From an uncultured Eubacteriales bacterium (lineage in GTDB: Bacteria; Bacillota; Clostridia; Oscillospirales; Acutalibacteraceae): 35,818 nucleotides of DNA. The notes below the pieces were generated by a model that did not search any database, had not been told where the DNA came from, and was given only the letters and a program-made list of their open reading frames with translations. Of the stretch, positions 1 through 7,606 are shown one piece after another (the first letter of the stretch is position 1; each line of letters begins with the position of its first letter). Location: contig CAJTXF010000016.1 in the NCBI GenBank assembly GCA_910580045.1, positions 1 through 35,818 of the forward strand. The letters run 5' to 3'. The position numbers and the translations under genes were made by a program.

Positions 1-21
1 ATGCGCCCCTTGACCCCGGGA

Positions 22-44
22 TGGGCTCGCCGCCAGGTACTGCC
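22..44 (-). repeat. Fragment of the right-end structured repeat
   Basis: These 23 bases match about 21 of 25 positions of the most conserved core of the repeat found at 35231-35807, in the orientation of its second copy (35694-35722), with a two-base gap. Sequence on both sides of the core is too diverged for me to align well. The match suggests that the window begins inside, or just beside, another copy of the same repeat family. It is short, so a chance match in GC-rich DNA cannot be excluded. Confidence 0.4.
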
Positions 45-76
45 CCGCGCCGTCAAATCTTGAATCGCGGCTGCAC

Positions 77-105
77 AAAAGGACCCGCCAAAAGCTGGCC
101 GGTCC
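77..105 (-). terminator. Terminator of the aro/pheA/GNAT operon
   Basis: On the minus strand the stem GGACC-G-GCCA pairs with TGGC-G-GGTCC around a short AT-rich loop and is followed by TTTTG. It lies 23 bases past the stop codon of the last gene of the operon. There is one G/G mismatch in the stem. Confidence 0.65.
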
Positions 106-127
106 CTTTCTCTCCACGATGGAAACC

Positions 128-637
128 TCAGAGGGTTTTCTCCATAATGTAATCGTCCATCACGTACCCCCTGCCAATATCCGTGACCACGCTGTCCGTC
201 ACCCGGAACCCGTAGTGCTCATACACCTGGGCGGCATGGGTGTTGTACTTATTCACTGTCAGCCGGATACAGGGCAGGCCCTGGCGGCGGGCCTCGGCCT
301 CCACAAAGTCAAAGACCTGCCGGGCCGCCCCCTGGCCCCGAATCTCCGGCAGAAGGTAGACCTTGCTTAAAAACAGCTCGTCCCGGCCCTGATAGCGGGG
401 GGAAAAGCCCACAAAGCCCTTGGCCTCCCCGCCCTGGCACACAGTGTAATACTGATAGCCCTCCTGGGACATCTGCTCCTCCACTGCCTTTGGGGACTGG
501 AACTTCTCCACCATATAGTCCACCTGGCCCGGGGCCAGAAGCTCATCATAGGTCAGGTGCCAGACCCGCTCTGCCACCTGGCACATCTCTGCAATCTCCT
601 CCGGCGCGCGCACCGGCTTCAGCTGAAATTTCTCCAT
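128..637 (-). CDS. GNAT family N-acetyltransferase
   Basis: A predicted 169-residue acyl-CoA N-acetyltransferase of unknown substrate. The acetyl-CoA loop is visible as LPEIRGQGAARQVFDF near residue 110, followed by the C-terminal pattern NKYNTHAAQVYEHYGF typical of GNAT proteins. The start is the ATG at 635-637: GGAGG stands a few bases upstream, while an extension further upstream would run inside pheA. The pheA stop codon overlaps this ATG as TAATG, so the two are probably translationally coupled. As the last gene of an aromatic amino acid operon it may modify a small molecule of that pathway, but the sequence does not show which one. Confidence 0.85.
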   Translation of the reverse strand: MEKFQLKPVRAPEEIAEMCQVAERVWHLTYDELLAPGQVDYMVEKFQSPKAVEEQMSQEGYQYYTVCQGGEAKGFVGFSPRYQGRDELFLSKVYLLPEIRGQGAARQVFDFVEAEARRQGLPCIRLTVNKYNTHAAQVYEHYGFRVTDSVVTDIGRGYVMDDYIMEKTL

Positions 638-1815
638 TATGTATCCTCCCTCTCCGCCGGACGGGCGGCAAGCTCGCTGTAGTTGCCCAAGAAAGAGAAG
701 CGGGGCAGTTCCGCGTTCAGGGCGCAAATCAGTTCCAGGGTCTCTGGGCTGTGGATGCTGCCGGTAAAGTCCAGGTAAAAGTCATACTCAAAGCTGCCCT
801 CCGGGGTAAAGCTGCTGCCCGGCAGGGGGCGGGACTCGATTTTTGTCAGGCTCAGGCCCCCCAGGGCAAAGCGCTGCAGCACATTGTGCAGGGAGCCAGT
901 GGTGTGGGGCAGGGCAAAGCACAGGCTGATTTTGTTGGCATCCTCGGGCAAAATGGGCTTTTTGGACACAGCCACAAACCGGGTGGTATTGTTCTTCTCG
1001 TTCTGCACACCCTGCTCCAGTATTGTCAGGCCGTACTGCTCCGCCGCCTCCCGGGAGCAGATGGCCCCCACCCCGGCCGGGCGGTGCTGGGCCACAAACT
1101 GGGCCGCTGCCGCTGTGTTGGAGAAGGCCTCCTCCCCAAAGCCCTGGGCGGCAATATACTCTGAGCACTGGGACAAGGCCTGGGGGTGGGAAATCACCTT
1201 TGTCAGGGGCCCCTCCCCTGCCGCGGCCAGGCAGTGCTCTACCTTCACGTCCACCGCGCCTACAATGAAGAACCGGTACCGGAGAATCAAATCATACACC
1301 GCGCTCACAGAGCCTGCGGCGGAGTTCTCCACCGGCACCACCCCCAAAGCGCCTTTGTCCACCTGCTGGAACACCTGGCTGAACTCAGGCACAAAGTCAA
1401 TTTCCCCGTCCCCGAACAGGCACCGGGCCGCCTGGTGGGAATAGGCCCCCCGCACCCCCTGGCAGACCACCCGTCCCACAGGCTTGGGCAGCTCCCGGCT
1501 GGCAGTGCGCTCCAGTTCCCGCAGGGGGGAGCCCTGCTCCAGCAGGCCGTGCTCACAGGCCCGGGTGATGGACATCACCGCCTGATAAAAGGCAGCGGCA
1601 CTGTTCCCCTGGGCCCCGGCCCGCTGGCGGACCCGCTCTAAAATCTCCCGCTCCCGCTGGGGGTTCAGCACCGGGGCGCCCACCTCCCGCTTGAGCCTGG
1701 CCACCCGCTCCCCGCACTGGAGCCGCTCTAAAAACAAGGGCAGAAGCTGGCTGTCAATGGCGTCAATACGGGCCCGCTCCTCTCCCAAGCGCTGTTGATA
1801 TTCCCTCTCGTCCAT
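637..1815 (-). CDS. pheA: Bifunctional chorismate mutase / prephenate dehydratase (P-protein)
   Basis: A 392-residue cytoplasmic enzyme that converts chorismate to prephenate and then to phenylpyruvate, the precursor of phenylalanine. Residues 1 to about 90 form the AroQ-type chorismate mutase helix domain (RIDAIDSQLLPLFLERL, then NPQREREILERV). About 105-285 is prephenate dehydratase, with GVRGAYSHQAA, PVENSAAGSV and the catalytic NNTTRFVAV. About 300-375 is an ACT domain with the ESRP motif that senses phenylalanine in this family. The ATG at 1815 has GGAGGAG just upstream. It follows aroC after a 16-base gap and is the third gene of aroA-aroC-pheA-GNAT. Allosteric feedback by phenylalanine is expected from the intact ACT domain. 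Length is normal for bacterial P-proteins. Confidence 0.95.
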   Translation of the reverse strand: MDEREYQQRLGEERARIDAIDSQLLPLFLERLQCGERVARLKREVGAPVLNPQREREILERVRQRAGAQGNSAAAFYQAVMSITRACEHGLLEQGSPLRELERTASRELPKPVGRVVCQGVRGAYSHQAARCLFGDGEIDFVPEFSQVFQQVDKGALGVVPVENSAAGSVSAVYDLILRYRFFIVGAVDVKVEHCLAAAGEGPLTKVISHPQALSQCSEYIAAQGFGEEAFSNTAAAAQFVAQHRPAGVGAICSREAAEQYGLTILEQGVQNEKNNTTRFVAVSKKPILPEDANKISLCFALPHTTGSLHNVLQRFALGGLSLTKIESRPLPGSSFTPEGSFEYDFYLDFTGSIHSPETLELICALNAELPRFSFLGNYSELAARPAEREDT

Positions 1816-1831
1816 ATACTCTCCTCCCCAA

Positions 1832-2929
1832 TCACAGCAGGCCGCTGCAGGCCAGCAAATCCAGGGCCGCCACACAGGCCGCGGCCTCCAGGGCCGCGGC
1901 GGCCCTGGGCACAATACATGGGTCGTGGCGGCCAGTAACCGTCAGCTTGGCATTCTGCATGGTGCGCAAATCCACTGTGTCCTGCTCCCGGCTGATGGAG
2001 GGGGTGGGCTTTAAGGCTGCCCGGAAAATCACGGGCATACCATTGGTGATGCCCCCCGCGATACCCCCCGCGTTGTTGGTGCGGGTGCGGACACGGCCCC
2101 CTTCGTCCACATACATGGGGTCATTGGACTGGCTGCCCAGCATGTCCCCCACCCCAAAGCCCGCGCCGAACTCCAGGCCCTTCACTGCCGGGACCCCGAA
2201 CACCAGAGAGGCAATCCGGTTCTCTGCCCCGCCGAACATGGGCTCTCCCGCGCCCACCGGCATACCCAGAACAGCGCACTCCACCAGGCCCCCCGCGCTG
2301 TTCTGGGACAGGCGGGCCCTCTCAATGGCAGCGCGCATGGCCTCCTTTACCCCGGAATCCCTGACAGGGAAATACTCCCGGCTCAGCCTGTCCAGCAGGG
2401 CCGAATCCAGGCTGACCGGGTCAAAGGGCGGGTCGTCCCGCTCACAGCCGGCAATGTGGAGAACATGGGCCCCCACTGTGACGCCCCGGCGGGCCAGCAG
2501 CTGCCGGGCCAGGGCCCCCGCGAACACCAAAGGCGCGGTCAGCCGCCCGGAAAAGTGGCCGCCCCCCCGCACGTCGTTGTGCCCTGCGTATTTCACCGCA
2601 GCAGTGTAGTCCGCGTGGCCGGGCCGGGGCAGGACCTTCAGCTGGCTGTAGTCCTTGGGACGCTGGTTGGTGTTCTCGATAACGGCGCACAGGGGCGCGC
2701 CGGTGGTGACCCCCTCATATAACCCGCACAGCACCCGGGGGGTATCGGCCTCCTTGCGGGTGGTGGCGGTCTTGTCCTGCCCAGGGGCCCGGCGGGACAT
2801 CTGGACCAGAATCTCCTCCCAGTCCACCGGCTCCCCTGGGGGCAGGCCCTCTATATTCACCCCAATGGCCTGGGTATGGCTTCCCCCGAAAATGGAAATT
2901 CTGATTTTTTCACCCCAGCTGGACGACAT
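1832..2929 (-). CDS. aroC: Chorismate synthase
   Basis: A 365-residue FMN-dependent enzyme making chorismate from EPSP, the last step of the shikimate pathway. Visible motifs are FGGSHT at residues 14-19 (usually FGESHG; the histidine is kept), RPGHADYT near 102-109, GGGHFSGR near 122-129 and RHDPCIVPRAA close to the C-terminus. I place the start at the ATG at 2927-2929 because AGGAGG lies eight bases before it; a GTG nine bases further upstream overlaps that ribosome binding site. The first 20 bases overlap the end of aroA, which suggests translational coupling. Its product feeds pheA immediately downstream. Confidence 0.95.
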   Translation of the reverse strand: MSSSWGEKIRISIFGGSHTQAIGVNIEGLPPGEPVDWEEILVQMSRRAPGQDKTATTRKEADTPRVLCGLYEGVTTGAPLCAVIENTNQRPKDYSQLKVLPRPGHADYTAAVKYAGHNDVRGGGHFSGRLTAPLVFAGALARQLLARRGVTVGAHVLHIAGCERDDPPFDPVSLDSALLDRLSREYFPVRDSGVKEAMRAAIERARLSQNSAGGLVECAVLGMPVGAGEPMFGGAENRIASLVFGVPAVKGLEFGAGFGVGDMLGSQSNDPMYVDEGGRVRTRTNNAGGIAGGITNGMPVIFRAALKPTPSISREQDTVDLRTMQNAKLTVTGRHDPCIVPRAAAALEAAACVAALDLLACSGLL

Positions 2930-4229
2930 CCGCGCCACCTCCTAAGTTTCTGAGTTCATCGTAAAAGTTCGGGTAGGTCTTTCGTATGCTCCAGGGCTCT
3001 GTGACCCGCACAGGGCTTTCACTGCGCAGCCCGGCCCCAGCCAGGGACATGAGGATGCGGTGGTCGTTCCGGCCCTGGGCCAGCCCACCGGCCAGCCGCT
3101 GGACCCCCACCACCCGGAGGGTGTCCCCCTCATCATACGCCCGGCCCCCCAGGGCTGTGATAGCCTGGGCCATGGCCGCAAGCCGGTCGCTCTCCTTCAG
3201 CCGCAGGCGGGCGGCATTGGTGAACCGGGTCTCCCCCTGGCTGAGGGCCGCGCACACAGAGGCCGCGGGCACCATGTCCGTGATTTGGGACACGTCCAAA
3301 GTCTGGCCCCGAAGGCCCCCGAAAGGCTCAGCCGCGTGGAGGTTTTGGGCCAGCAGCAGGCCGTCCTCCCAGCGGATGTCCAGCCCAAAGCCCCTGAACA
3401 CCTCCACACAGGCCTTGTCCCCCTGGAGCGAGTCAGGCCGCAGCCCGGCAAGGGCCACCTTTGCCCCCTGGGGGGACAGGGCCGCCAGGTTCAGGAAAAA
3501 CGCGGCCTGGGACCAGTCCCCCTCCACAGCGCGGTCCCGGGGGACATAGGCCTGGCCCCCAGGCACATGCCAGCCATGCTCTGTGGGGGTAATGCTGATT
3601 CTGTAGTCCTTTAGGATTTCCAAAGTCATGTCCACATATCCCCTGGATTCCAGGGGCGAGGTGAGAGTAATTTCACTGCCGCCGGGCAGCAGGGGCAGGG
3701 CCAGCATCAGCCCGGTGACGAACTGGGAGCTGATATTCCCAGGCAGCTCAAACCGGCCAGGGCACAGCTGCCCCTCAATTTCCAGGGGCAGGCCCCCCTC
3801 TGTGCGGAAGGCCACGCCGTGGGCAGGAAGCAAATCCCCGTAGAGCCCAATGGGCCGCTGGGGAAGCCTCCCCCGGCCAACAAACCGCCAGCGCCCGCCC
3901 AGGGCAGCGGCAATGGGGATGATGAACCGGAGCAGGGAGCCAGACTCCCCGCAGTCCACAGTGCCTCCCTGGGGCGGGCCTGCCTGGGTGAAGGTGACGG
4001 TCTGGGCCTGGACGTCAAAATCTGCCTGGGCGCCCAGGGCCGGGGCAGCGTCCAGGGCAGCGGAAACGTCCTGGCTGGGCTGGACATGGCGGAGGGTCCC
4101 CCCCCGGGCCAGGGAAGCGCAGAGCACGGCCCGGATGGCGGCGGATTTGCTGGGGGGAACAGTCACCTGCCCTCCCCGGAAGGTAGAGGCATAGATGACC
4201 TGCTGTGGGGCTGATTCGGTATTTGACAT
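2910..4229 (-). CDS. aroA: 3-phosphoshikimate 1-carboxyvinyltransferase (EPSP synthase)
   Basis: A 439-residue enzyme joining phosphoenolpyruvate to shikimate-3-phosphate. Family landmarks are PPSKSAAIRA at residues 25-34, GESGSLLRF near 94-102, SSQFVTGLMLALPLL, RLRLKESDRLAAMA with the substrate-binding Lys/Glu/Asp/Arg group, and NDHRILMSLAGAG near the end. The ATG at 4229 is preceded by GGGAGG. It is the first gene of the operon, 36 bases from a strong promoter at 4265-4293. The leader is too short for a T-box, so control by a long leader is not visible. The C-terminus runs a little past the usual end and overlaps aroC. Confidence 0.95.
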   Translation of the reverse strand: MSNTESAPQQVIYASTFRGGQVTVPPSKSAAIRAVLCASLARGGTLRHVQPSQDVSAALDAAPALGAQADFDVQAQTVTFTQAGPPQGGTVDCGESGSLLRFIIPIAAALGGRWRFVGRGRLPQRPIGLYGDLLPAHGVAFRTEGGLPLEIEGQLCPGRFELPGNISSQFVTGLMLALPLLPGGSEITLTSPLESRGYVDMTLEILKDYRISITPTEHGWHVPGGQAYVPRDRAVEGDWSQAAFFLNLAALSPQGAKVALAGLRPDSLQGDKACVEVFRGFGLDIRWEDGLLLAQNLHAAEPFGGLRGQTLDVSQITDMVPAASVCAALSQGETRFTNAARLRLKESDRLAAMAQAITALGGRAYDEGDTLRVVGVQRLAGGLAQGRNDHRILMSLAGAGLRSESPVRVTEPWSIRKTYPNFYDELRNLGGGADVVQLG

Positions 4230-4264
4230 GGGCGGGACCTCCCTTGATGGCGATTTAGAAATAA

Positions 4265-4293
4265 ATTATACTATTTTCCGCATAAAATTGCAA
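4265..4293 (-). promoter_or_regulatory. Sigma-A-type promoter of the aroA operon
   Basis: Read on the minus strand: TTGCAA (4288-4293), a 17-base spacer, then TATAAT (4265-4270). The box pair is near consensus and the predicted start point is about 25-30 bases before the aroA ATG. Confidence 0.8.
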
Positions 4294-4316
4294 GCCCGGC
4301 CTGGTGAGGGGAGCGG

Positions 4317-4356
4317 GAAAAAGAAAGCGGCCGGGCATCCTTGGGTGATGTCCGGC
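4317..4356 (-). terminator. Terminator of the CPBP protease gene
   Basis: On the minus strand GCCGGACAT pairs with ATGCCCGGC (one mismatch) around a nine-base loop and is followed by a C/T-rich run, CTTTCTTTTT. It lies 14 bases after the protease stop codon and upstream of the aro promoter, so it separates the two transcription units. Confidence 0.6.
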
Positions 4357-4370
4357 TGTGGGCTCGGAAG

Positions 4371-5144
4371 TCAACGCTCTTCTTTTTTGGCCCTTTTCAA
4401 TATTAGAAAACTATATATGCCAAGCAGCAAATATACTGCCGACAAAATCACCATGGACAGGGGTGGATAAAACATTTCGCTGGTAAAGCAGTAGGGCAGC
4501 GCACATATATCAATAAAAAAATGCAGAATGGCTGGCAGCCACAGATTCTTTGTGCTTTTATAAATCGCACCGAAATACAGTCCCATACCAATTGTGGAAA
4601 TGAGCTTAAACGCAATGACCTCCGCCCCCATGCCAATTACGCCCGGCAAATGGCCCAAGCCAAACACAACAGAAGAAATGATAACTGCCGCTTCTGTTTT
4701 GCGGGGGCTTTTGCTGCATATCCTTTCCAAAATATTCAGGAACAGCCCTCTGACATAAAACTCCTCCACAATACCTACGCCAACATAATAGATAATCCCC
4801 TCAAAAAGGACTTTCCACAGAGTAGGCTGATAATCAAAGGGATATAGGCCAATATAAAACGCCGCGAACGAACCCACTCCCGCAAGAATGCCAGGGAGCC
4901 CGTATTTTTTGAGTCCTCCGGCCAGCCCTTTCCCCGAGAACCCAAAGTCGAATTGGATATGAAACCCCTTCAAAACCGCAAAGGCCAGAATACCGATAAA
5001 GACAAAATTTATAGTCAGCGGGATTATCATTGGCTCTATATCCGCAATTGTGCATTTTATAAAAGCCCCAGGCAAACCGGAAATCTCCATAAACGCAATT
5101 AAGATGGTCAATGGAGTCAGTACTGCAAGCGCTTTTCTGTTCAT
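4371..5144 (-). CDS. CPBP family intramembrane glutamic protease (CAAX/Rce1-like)
   Basis: A 257-residue polytopic membrane protein. The protease signature is present: EEFYVR with Glu127, Glu128 and Arg132, then FGLGH with His165 and AILHFFID with His208 and Asp212. About seven hydrophobic segments are visible. Relatives cleave prenylated proteins, process bacteriocins or give immunity; the substrate here cannot be read from the sequence. The ATG at 5144 has GGAGGAG upstream. The gene stands alone, flanked by its own terminator and by a tandem repeat with promoter boxes. Its base composition is clearly more AT-rich than the aro genes on one side and folC on the other, which suggests acquisition by transfer. 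Confidence 0.85.
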   Translation of the reverse strand: MNRKALAVLTPLTILIAFMEISGLPGAFIKCTIADIEPMIIPLTINFVFIGILAFAVLKGFHIQFDFGFSGKGLAGGLKKYGLPGILAGVGSFAAFYIGLYPFDYQPTLWKVLFEGIIYYVGVGIVEEFYVRGLFLNILERICSKSPRKTEAAVIISSVVFGLGHLPGVIGMGAEVIAFKLISTIGMGLYFGAIYKSTKNLWLPAILHFFIDICALPYCFTSEMFYPPLSMVILSAVYLLLGIYSFLILKRAKKEER

Positions 5145-5183
5145 AAGGCTCCTCCTCTGCCAATTCCAATCATCATGCTCTTT

Positions 5184-5192
5184 ATTATACCA
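5184..5192 (-). promoter_or_regulatory. Extended -10 promoter at the downstream repeat edge
   Basis: On the minus strand the repeat ends in TGGTATAAT, a TGn-extended -10 box, about 40 bases before the CPBP protease ATG. No good -35 box is seen at the right distance, but extended -10 promoters can do without one. The 16.1-kb copy has TGGTACAAT at the same place. Confidence 0.5.
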
Positions 5193-5385
5193 TGAAATCG
5201 AGGGAGTTTGGCACGCTCTTTGCCAAACTCCAGTACACAGCCACGGGACCTTAATGTTTGCAGACGGGCCGCGCTGGGTATATTATACCATGAAATCGAG
5301 GGAGTTTGGCATGCTCTTTGCCAAACTCCAGTACACAGCCACGGGACCTTAATGTTTGCAGACGGGCCGCGCTGGGTACATTATA
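5184..5385 (-). repeat. Tandem 98-bp repeat (two overlapping 104-bp units), hairpin and promoter bearing
   Basis: The sequence repeats with a 98-base period. The two copies differ at one base (5214 versus 5312). Read on the minus strand each 104-base unit starts and ends with TATAAT, so neighbouring units share one box (5380-5385, 5282-5287, 5184-5189). Each unit contains a perfect 11-bp stem, GGAGTTTGGCA with TGCCAAACTCC, around a seven-base loop, and an invariant GGCTGTGTAC just before it. A related single unit lies at 16090-16195 on the plus strand. The small open reading frames crossing these units have no convincing start signals and are most likely chance. Confidence 0.85.
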
Positions 5386-5408
5386 CCACAGCGCCAGCCT
5401 CTCCGCAA
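5380..5408 (-). promoter_or_regulatory. Distal promoter of the CPBP protease gene
   Basis: On the minus strand TTGCGG (5403-5408), a 17-base spacer and TATAAT (5380-5385). The -35 box lies outside the repeat and the -10 box is its first six bases. A transcript from here would carry both repeat units as a leader of about 230 bases. Confidence 0.55.
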
Positions 5409-5443
5409 GCTCCCGGGCGTGCTCCCTCACCCTCTCCTCCCCC

Positions 5444-5472
5444 TTGCATTCCGCCCCCATCCGTGGTATACT
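5444..5472 (+). promoter_or_regulatory. Promoter of folC
   Basis: TTGCAT (5444-5449), a 17-base spacer and TATACT (5467-5472), about 33 bases before the folC ATG. Confidence 0.7.
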
Positions 5473-5504
5473 TTCCCCAGAATCATACCCAGGAGGGAGC
5501 TTTC

Positions 5505-6785
5505 ATGACCTATCAGCAAGCCCTAGAAAAAATCAACTCCCGGCTGCTTTTCGGGATGCAGCCCGGCCTTGAGCGTATCCGCGCCCTGCTCCGCCAGCTG
5601 GGGGAACCCCAGAACACCATGAAATTTGTCCACGTCTGCGGCACCAACGGCAAGGGCACCCTCTGCACCCTGACTGCCAGTGTTCTGCAGCAGTGCGGCT
5701 ATAAAACAGGCAAAAATATCTCCCCCTATGTGCTTAACTTCCGGGAGCGCTTTCAAATCAACGGCCAGATGATTACTGAGGAGGAGCTGGCCCAGGAGAT
5801 GGACATCCTCTGGCCTTCTGTGGAGCGCCTGGACGCCCAGGGCGTCTCTGTCTCTGAGTTCGAGCTGGTGACTGCCATTGCCTTCCACTGGTTTGCCCAG
5901 AACCACTGCGATATCGCGGTGATGGAGGTGGGCATGGGGGGCCTGCACGATGCCACCAATGTGATTCCCACCCCAGAGGCTGTGGCCATGATGTCCATCT
6001 CCCTGGACCACACCGCCTGGCTGGGGGACACAGTGGAGCAGATTGCCCGGGAAAAGTCCGGGGTCATTAAGGAGGGGGGCCGGGTGGTCCTCTATCCTGA
6101 GCAGGCCCCTGGCGTGCAGGCCATTATGGAGGAAGCCTGCCAGGAGCGGGGCGCGGAGCTGATTATCCCTGACATGGACAGGGTCGAGCTGCTGAGCGAG
6201 AGCCTGGACGGCACCAGCCTCCGGGCAGGAGGGCTGGAACTGCATACCCCCTTCCTGGGCCGCCACCAGGTGAAGAACGCTGCCACAGCCCTGGCCCTGG
6301 CGGAAACCCTCCGGGCCAGGGGCTGGAATATCCCGGACAGGGCTTTGGCTGAGGGCTTTGCCCAGGCTTTTATCCCGGCCCGGATGGAGATTCTCTCCCG
6401 CCGCCCCCTCTGCCTGCTGGACGGGGGCCATAACCCGGGCTGCGCGGCAGTGCTCAAGGACGCTTTAGAGCGGTTTGTGCCTGGCAGGCGGGTGGCCATT
6501 GTGGGGATGCTGGCAGACAAGGACAGCGCCGCTGCTTTGGAGCTGGTGGGGCCCCTGTTCCAGCGGGTGATTGCCGTTACCCCGGACAATCCCCGGGCCC
6601 TGGCTGCCCAGGAGCTGGCAAAGACTGCCAGCCGCTTCTGCCCCCATGCCCAGGCAGCGGAGAGCTGCGCCCAGGCCCTGGATTTGGCTTTTGCGGACTT
6701 GCGGCCAGAGGACGCGCTGATTGTGTGCGGCTCCTTCTACCTGGCCGGGGAGATTCGGGATATGCTGGCAGAAAGGCTGAAATAA
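5505..6785 (+). CDS. folC: Folylpolyglutamate synthase / dihydrofolate synthase
   Basis: A 426-residue Mur-ligase-family enzyme that adds glutamate to folates using ATP, and in many bacteria also makes dihydrofolate. The P-loop CGTNGKGT is at residues 45-52, VMEVGMGGLHDATN follows, and the ligase-specific LLDGGHNPG and GMLADKD mark the C-terminal half. I chose the ATG at 5505 because AGGAGGG precedes it and the promoter at 5444-5472 would place the start point just upstream; the frame is open further upstream but runs through repeat DNA. It appears monocistronic. A short imperfect hairpin follows the stop codon, without a clear T-run. Confidence 0.93.
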   Translation: MTYQQALEKINSRLLFGMQPGLERIRALLRQLGEPQNTMKFVHVCGTNGKGTLCTLTASVLQQCGYKTGKNISPYVLNFRERFQINGQMITEEELAQEMDILWPSVERLDAQGVSVSEFELVTAIAFHWFAQNHCDIAVMEVGMGGLHDATNVIPTPEAVAMMSISLDHTAWLGDTVEQIAREKSGVIKEGGRVVLYPEQAPGVQAIMEEACQERGAELIIPDMDRVELLSESLDGTSLRAGGLELHTPFLGRHQVKNAATALALAETLRARGWNIPDRALAEGFAQAFIPARMEILSRRPLCLLDGGHNPGCAAVLKDALERFVPGRRVAIVGMLADKDSAAALELVGPLFQRVIAVTPDNPRALAAQELAKTASRFCPHAQAAESCAQALDLAFADLRPEDALIVCGSFYLAGEIRDMLAERLK

Positions 6786-6855
6786 AGCTATCTGGACAGA
6801 TAAAGACGCGGCCTTCCCTATGGACACTTCGCCGGAGCCAAAGTGCAAAACCAGC

Positions 6856-6885
6856 TTGTTAAATGGGGCCGGGCTGTGATATAAT
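6856..6885 (+). promoter_or_regulatory. Promoter of the Uma2-type gene
   Basis: TTGTTA (6856-6861), an 18-base spacer and a perfect TATAAT (6880-6885), about 34 bases before the ATG at 6920. Confidence 0.7.
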
Positions 6886-6919
6886 AGATACAGAGGATTT
6901 CAGAAAGGGAGTGATTGAT

Positions 6920-7516
6920 ATGACAGCTTTGCCCCAAGAACAGCGCTATACCTATGACGACCTTCTGAGCTGGGATGACGGCACCCGGTATGAGCTGTAT
7001 GACGGCCAGCCGGTGGCCCTGGCCTCGCCCTCCACCGTGCACCAGGAGATATTGGGAGAGATTTTCGCCCAGTTCCACACCTATCTGAAAGGAAAACGCT
7101 GCAAGGCCTATCTGGCGCCCTTTGACGTGCGCCTGTTTGAGACCAGCCTGGACGCGCCGGAGGATGTGGACTGTGTCCTGCAGCCGGATTTGACTGTGGT
7201 GTGCAGCCCGGATAAGGTGGATAACAGAGGGGTGCACGGGGCCCCTGACATGGTGGTTGAGATACTCTCCCCCTCCACGGCCCAGTATGACAAGCTGTGG
7301 AAATTCAACCTGTACCAAAAGGCCGGGGTGCGGGAATACTGGATTGTGGATGCAAAAGACCGGATGGTGTCAGTCTTCACCCTGGCAGACGGGCAGTATT
7401 ATGCCGCGGCCTATGGCCCGGACGCCTCTGTCCCAGTCAGTGTGCTGGAAGGCTGCCTGATTGATATGAGCGCTGTGTTCCCAGAGCTGGAAACAGAGGA
7501 GCCGGAAGCAGAATAA
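6920..7516 (+). CDS. Uma2 family endonuclease-like protein (DUF820)
   Basis: A 198-residue protein of the PD-(D/E)XK nuclease superfamily group called Uma2/DUF820. Seen in order: YTYDDLLSWDDGTRYELYDG at the N-terminus, QPDLTVVCSP, VVEILSPSTAQYDK, then YQKAGVREYWIVDA, the usual hallmark. These proteins are very common in cyanobacteria and scattered elsewhere; their biological role is poorly known, though restriction or transposon-related roles have been suggested. The ATG at 6920 has AAAGGGAG upstream; the frame is open a little further 5-prime but without a binding site. It stands alone between two promoter/terminator boundaries, so context gives no role. Confidence 0.85.
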   Translation: MTALPQEQRYTYDDLLSWDDGTRYELYDGQPVALASPSTVHQEILGEIFAQFHTYLKGKRCKAYLAPFDVRLFETSLDAPEDVDCVLQPDLTVVCSPDKVDNRGVHGAPDMVVEILSPSTAQYDKLWKFNLYQKAGVREYWIVDAKDRMVSVFTLADGQYYAAAYGPDASVPVSVLEGCLIDMSAVFPELETEEPEAE

Positions 7517-7562
7517 AAAAACACCTGCCCCCTCTGCCTGATTGAAACGGCAGAGGGGGCAG
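7514..7562 (-). terminator. Terminator of the rqcH/phosphatase cluster, possibly bidirectional
   Basis: A 14-bp perfect stem (CTGCCCCCTCTGCC with its complement, 7525-7538 and 7549-7562) around a ten-base loop. On the minus strand it is followed by GTGTTTTTTT, so it ends the minus-strand cluster. For the converging Uma2-type gene the hairpin is equally placed but lacks a T-run. Confidence 0.8.
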
Positions 7563-7606
7563 ATTGCTGCTTCCCCAGTACTCCCGGGCCGGGGAGGCAG
7601 CCGGAT

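Noticed and set aside
4230..4264. T-box or other amino-acid leader before aroA
   Set aside because: The leader from the strong promoter is only about 30 bases, too short for a T-box.
5208..5504. N-terminal extension of folC through the repeat array
   Set aside because: The extension is encoded by repeat DNA, and a promoter and AGGAGG site directly precede the ATG at 5505.
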